From Ectobius pallidus (Eukaryota; Arthropoda; Insecta; Blattodea; Ectobiidae): 64,000 bases of DNA. The notes beneath the pieces are model-generated. The model worked only from the letters and a program-made list of their open reading frames with translations. It ran no database searches and was not told the origin of the DNA. Shown piece after piece: positions 60,201 to 64,000 of the stretch; the first letter of the stretch is position 1; each line of letters begins with the position of its first letter. The stretch covers positions 166,972,559 to 167,036,558 of the forward strand of contig CAXKWD010000002.1 in the NCBI GenBank assembly GCA_964059195.1, given 5' to 3'. The translations under genes and the position numbers were made by a program.

Positions 60201-63200
60201 TAAAACCATTTTATCAGCCTAGTACATAAAAACTCCCAAGAGACGAACGTCATAACATTTCATTGCGAATAAAAGCGTGTACATCAACAATAAAAATGTA
60301 CCATAGTTTACGAGATAACGGCTGTCGAACCGTTGAAAACGCCTCACACGAAAAAAGTAATATCGGCAAAAATAACATATTTTACAATTCCGCACACTCA
60401 CAGCATAAAAGAATCTTTCGGAAATAAAAATAAAATCGACGCTTACGGAAGTTTGTAGGGCTGAGAATCCCGGGAAGGTGCAGCTTCTATTAAAAAGCAG
60501 GATTGTATAAGATTGGAAAAAGAACAGTTTCAACTGCTTTTGCATATAAACTTATGTTTCCTCGGAAACGCAATAAATTTTTGAGATTATATTGTTAATG
60601 TAAAAACAGTATCTTTTGTTCTTGGAGATGAAAATCGCGCAGGATTTTTGAAAACTCGAAATAAAAACGTTTTATCAGCGTACTACATAAATCCTCCCAA
60701 ATGACAACTGGCATAACTTTTCTTTGCGAATATAACCATGTACATCAACAATAAAAATGTACCATAGTTTACAAGATAACGGCTGTCGAACCGTTGAAAA
60801 CGACTCACACGAAAAAAGTCGTATCGGTAAAAATAACATCTTTTTCAAATCCGCATACTCACAGCATAAAAGAAACTTTCGGAAATAAAACTAAAATCGA
60901 CGCTAACGGAAGTTGGCAGGGCTGAGAATCCCGGGAAGGCATGCAGCTTCTATTAAAGAGCAGGATTGTATAAGAGTGGAAAAAGAACAGTTTCAACTGC
61001 TTTTGCATATAAACTTATGTTTCCTCGGAAACGCAAGAAATTTTTGAGATTATATTGTTAATGTAAAAACAGTATCTTTTATTCTTGGAGATCAAAATCG
61101 CGCAGGATTTTAGAAAACTCGAAATAAAAACGTTTTATCAGCGTACTACATAAATCCTCCCAAATGACAAAACGCATAACTTTTCATTGCGAATATAACC
61201 ATGTACATCAACAATAAAAATGTACCATAGTTTACGAGATAAAGGCTTTCGAACCGTTGAAAACGCCTCGCACGAAAAAAGTCATATCGGCAAAAATAAC
61301 ATCTTTTTCAATTCCGCACACTCACGGCATAAAGGAAACTTTCGGAAATAAAAATAAAATCGACGCTAACGGAAGTTGGCAGGGCTGAGAATCCCGGGAT
61401 TGGCATGCAGCTTCTATTAAAGCGCAGGATTGTATAAGATTGGAAAAAGAACAGTTTCAACTGCTTTTGCATATAAACTTATGTTTCCTCGGAAACACAA
61501 GACATTTTTGAGATTATATTGTTAATGTAAAAACAATATTTTTTATTCTTGGAGATGAAAGTCGCGCAGGATTTTAGAAAAGTCGAAATAAAACCATTTT
61601 ATCAGCCTAGTACATAAAAACTCCCAAGAGACAAACGTCATAACATTTCATTGCGAACAAAACGTTTACATCAACAATAAAAATGTACCATAGTTTACGT
61701 TATAACGGCTGTCGAACCGTCTCAAACGCCTCACACGAAAAAAGTCATATCGGCAAAAATAACATCTTTTACAATTCCGTATACTCACACCATAAAAGAA
61801 ACTTAGGGAAATAAAAATAAAATCGACGCTTACGGAAGTTTGTAGGGCTGAGAATCCCGGGAAGGTGCAGCTTCTATTAAAAAGCAGGATTGTATAAGAT
61901 TGGAAAAAGAACATTTTCAACTGCTTTTGCATATAAACTTATGTTTCCTCGGAAACGCAATAAATTTTTGAGATTATATTGTTAATGTAAAAACAGTATC
62001 TTTTATTCTTGGAGATGAAAATCGCGCAGGATTTTAGAAAAGTCGAAATAAAACCGTTTTATCAGCATACTACATAAAAACTCTCTAGAGACGAACCTCA
62101 TAACATTTCATTGCGAATAAAACCGTGTAACATCAACAATAAAAATGTACCATAGTTTACGAGATAACGGCTGTCGAACCGTTGAAAACGCCTCGCACGA
62201 AAAAAGTAATATCGGCAAAAATAACATCTTTTACAATTCCGAACACTCACAGCATAAAAGAAACTTAGGGAAATAAAAATAAAATCGACGCTAACGAAAG
62301 TTGGCAGGGCTGAGAATCCCGGGAAGGCATGCAGCTTCTATTAAAGCGCAGGATTGTATAAGAGTGGAAAAAGAACAGTTTCAACTGCTTTTGCATATAA
62401 ACTTATGTTTCCTCGGAAACACAAGACATTTTTGAGATTATATTGTTAATAAAAAAACAATATTTTTTATTCTTGGAGATGAAAATCGCGCAGGATTTTA
62501 GAAAAGTCGAAATAAAACCATTTTATCAGCCTAGTACATAAAAACTCCCAAGAGACGAACGTCATAACATTTCATTGCGTATAAAACCGTGTACATCAAC
62601 AATAAAAATGTACCATCGTTTACAAGATAACGGCTGTCGAACCGTTGAAAACGCCTCGCACGAAAAAAGTCATATCGGCAAAAATTACATATTTTTCAAT
62701 TCCGCACACTCACGGCATAAAGGAAACTTTCGGAAATAAAAATAAAATCGACGCTAATGGAAGTTGGCAGGGCTGAGAATCCCGGGAAGGCATGCAGCTT
62801 CTATTAAAGCGCAGGATTGTATACGATTGGAAAAAGAACAGTTTCAACTGCTTTTGCATATAAATTTATGTTTCCTCGGAAACACAAGACATTTTTGAGA
62901 TTATATTGTTTATGTAAAAACAATATTTTTTATTCTTGGAGATGAAAGTCGTGCAGGATTTTAGAAAAGTCGATATAAAACCATTTTATCAGCCTAGTAC
63001 ATAAAAACTCCCAAAACACGAACGTCAAAACATTACATTGCGAATAAAAGCGTGTACATGAACAATAAAAATGTACCATAGTTTACGAGATAACGGCTGT
63101 CGAACCGTTGAAAACGACTCACACGAAAAAAGTCATATCGGTAAAAATAACATCTTTTTGAAATCCGCATACTCACAGCATAAAAGAAACTTTCGGAAAT

Positions 63201-64000
63201 AAAACTAAAATCGACGCTAACGGAAGTTGGCAGGGCTGAGAATCCGGGGAAGGCATGCAGCTTCTATTAAAGCGCAGGATTGTATAAGAGTGGAAAAAGA
63301 ACAGTTTCAACTGCTTTTGCATATAAACTTATGTTTCCTCGGAAACACAAGACATTTTTGAGATTATATTGTTAATGTAAAAACAATATTTTTTATTCTT
63401 GGAGATGAAAGTCGCGCAGGATTTTAGAAAAGTCGATATAAAACCATTTTATCAGCCTAGTACATAAAAACTCCCAAGAGACGAACGTCAAAACATTTCA
63501 TTGCGAATAAAAGCGTGTACATCAACAATAAAAATGTACCATAGTTTACGAGATAACGGCTGTCGAACCGTTGAAAACGACTCACACGAAAAAAGTCGTA
63601 TCGGTAAAAATAACATCTTTTTCAAATCCGCATACTCACAGCATAAAAGAAACTTTCGGAAATAAAACTAAAATCGACGCTAACGGAAGTTGGCAGGGCT
63701 GAGAATCCCGGGAAGGCATGCAGCTTCTATTAAAGAGCAGGATTGTATAAGAGTGGAAAAAGAACAGTTTCAACTGCTTTTGCATATAAACTTATGTTTC
63801 CTCGGAAACGCAAGAAATTTTTGAGATTATATTGTTAATGTAAAAACAGTATCTTTTATTCTTGGAGATGAAAATCGCGCAGGATTTTAGAAAACTCGAA
63901 ATAAAAACGTTTTATCAGCGTACTACATAAATCCTCCCAAATGACAAAACGCATAACTTTTCATTGCGAATATAACCATGTACATCAACAATAAAAATAT
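54258..64000 (+). repeat. Satellite array, segment 3 (about 21 monomers, runs off the window)
   Basis: The satellite resumes after the LINE with the duplicated target ACCATGTACAT and runs to the window end. It is collinear with 3,729-13,471 at a constant offset of 50,529 over the whole 9.7 kb. I saw only scattered single-base differences, for example GTCGAGCAGG near 8,722 versus GTCGCGCAGG here, and CCCAAAAGAC near 12,481 versus CCCAAAACAC near 63,010. The array clearly continues beyond the window. Confidence 0.97.

Overview
This window is eukaryotic heterochromatin, most likely from an insect or other arthropod. It has no bacterial operons, ribosome binding sites or host genes. About 49.6 kb of the 64 kb is one tandem satellite family with a monomer of about 463 bp. 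The other 14.4 kb is two intact, young-looking retrotransposons inserted in that satellite. The taxon is inferred only from element style: an RTE-type LINE with an ORF1, and a Ty3/gypsy element with an ANPSER-type integrase.

Layout: 1-32196 is uninterrupted satellite (about 69.5 monomers). 32197-42408 is a complete 10,212-bp Ty3/gypsy LTR retrotransposon on the minus strand. It has two 1,782-bp LTRs that look identical by eye, a 4-bp target duplication AGTG, gag and pol ORFs, a polypurine tract and a primer-binding-site candidate. 42409-50046 is satellite continuing in phase. 50047-54257 is a complete 4,211-bp non-LTR retrotransposon, also on the minus strand, with an 11-bp target duplication, a coiled-coil ORF1 and an endonuclease/reverse-transcriptase ORF2. 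54258-64000 is satellite again.

The satellite is a mosaic of higher-order repeats. Diagnostic variants recur at about 463 (1-mer), 925 (2-mer), 1389 (3-mer), 2314 (5-mer), 6014 (13-mer), 9716 (21-mer) and 24,985 bp (54-mer). The segment at 1-14.1 kb recurs at 24,986-49.3 kb, where it is split by the LTR element. Its part 3,729-13,471 recurs at 54,258-64,000. I noted only scattered single-base differences. Two paralogous empty sites (7208 and 57737) show that the LTR element arrived after those copies formed. Each monomer carries three perfect short inverted repeats, a property reported for centromeric satellites that lack CENP-B boxes; a centromeric role here is only a hypothesis.

Both elements appear to depend on translational recoding. 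In the LTR element gag and pol share one frame and are separated by a single TGA, followed after 6 nt by a GC-rich hairpin, which suggests stop-codon readthrough. In the LINE, ORF2 has no ATG ahead of its endonuclease domain and is entered in the -1 frame at a canonical A AAA AAC heptamer just before the ORF1 stop. The LTR also contains a family of small hairpins with variable stems and a constant TGATG loop (CATCA in the element sense), which I cannot assign to any known feature.
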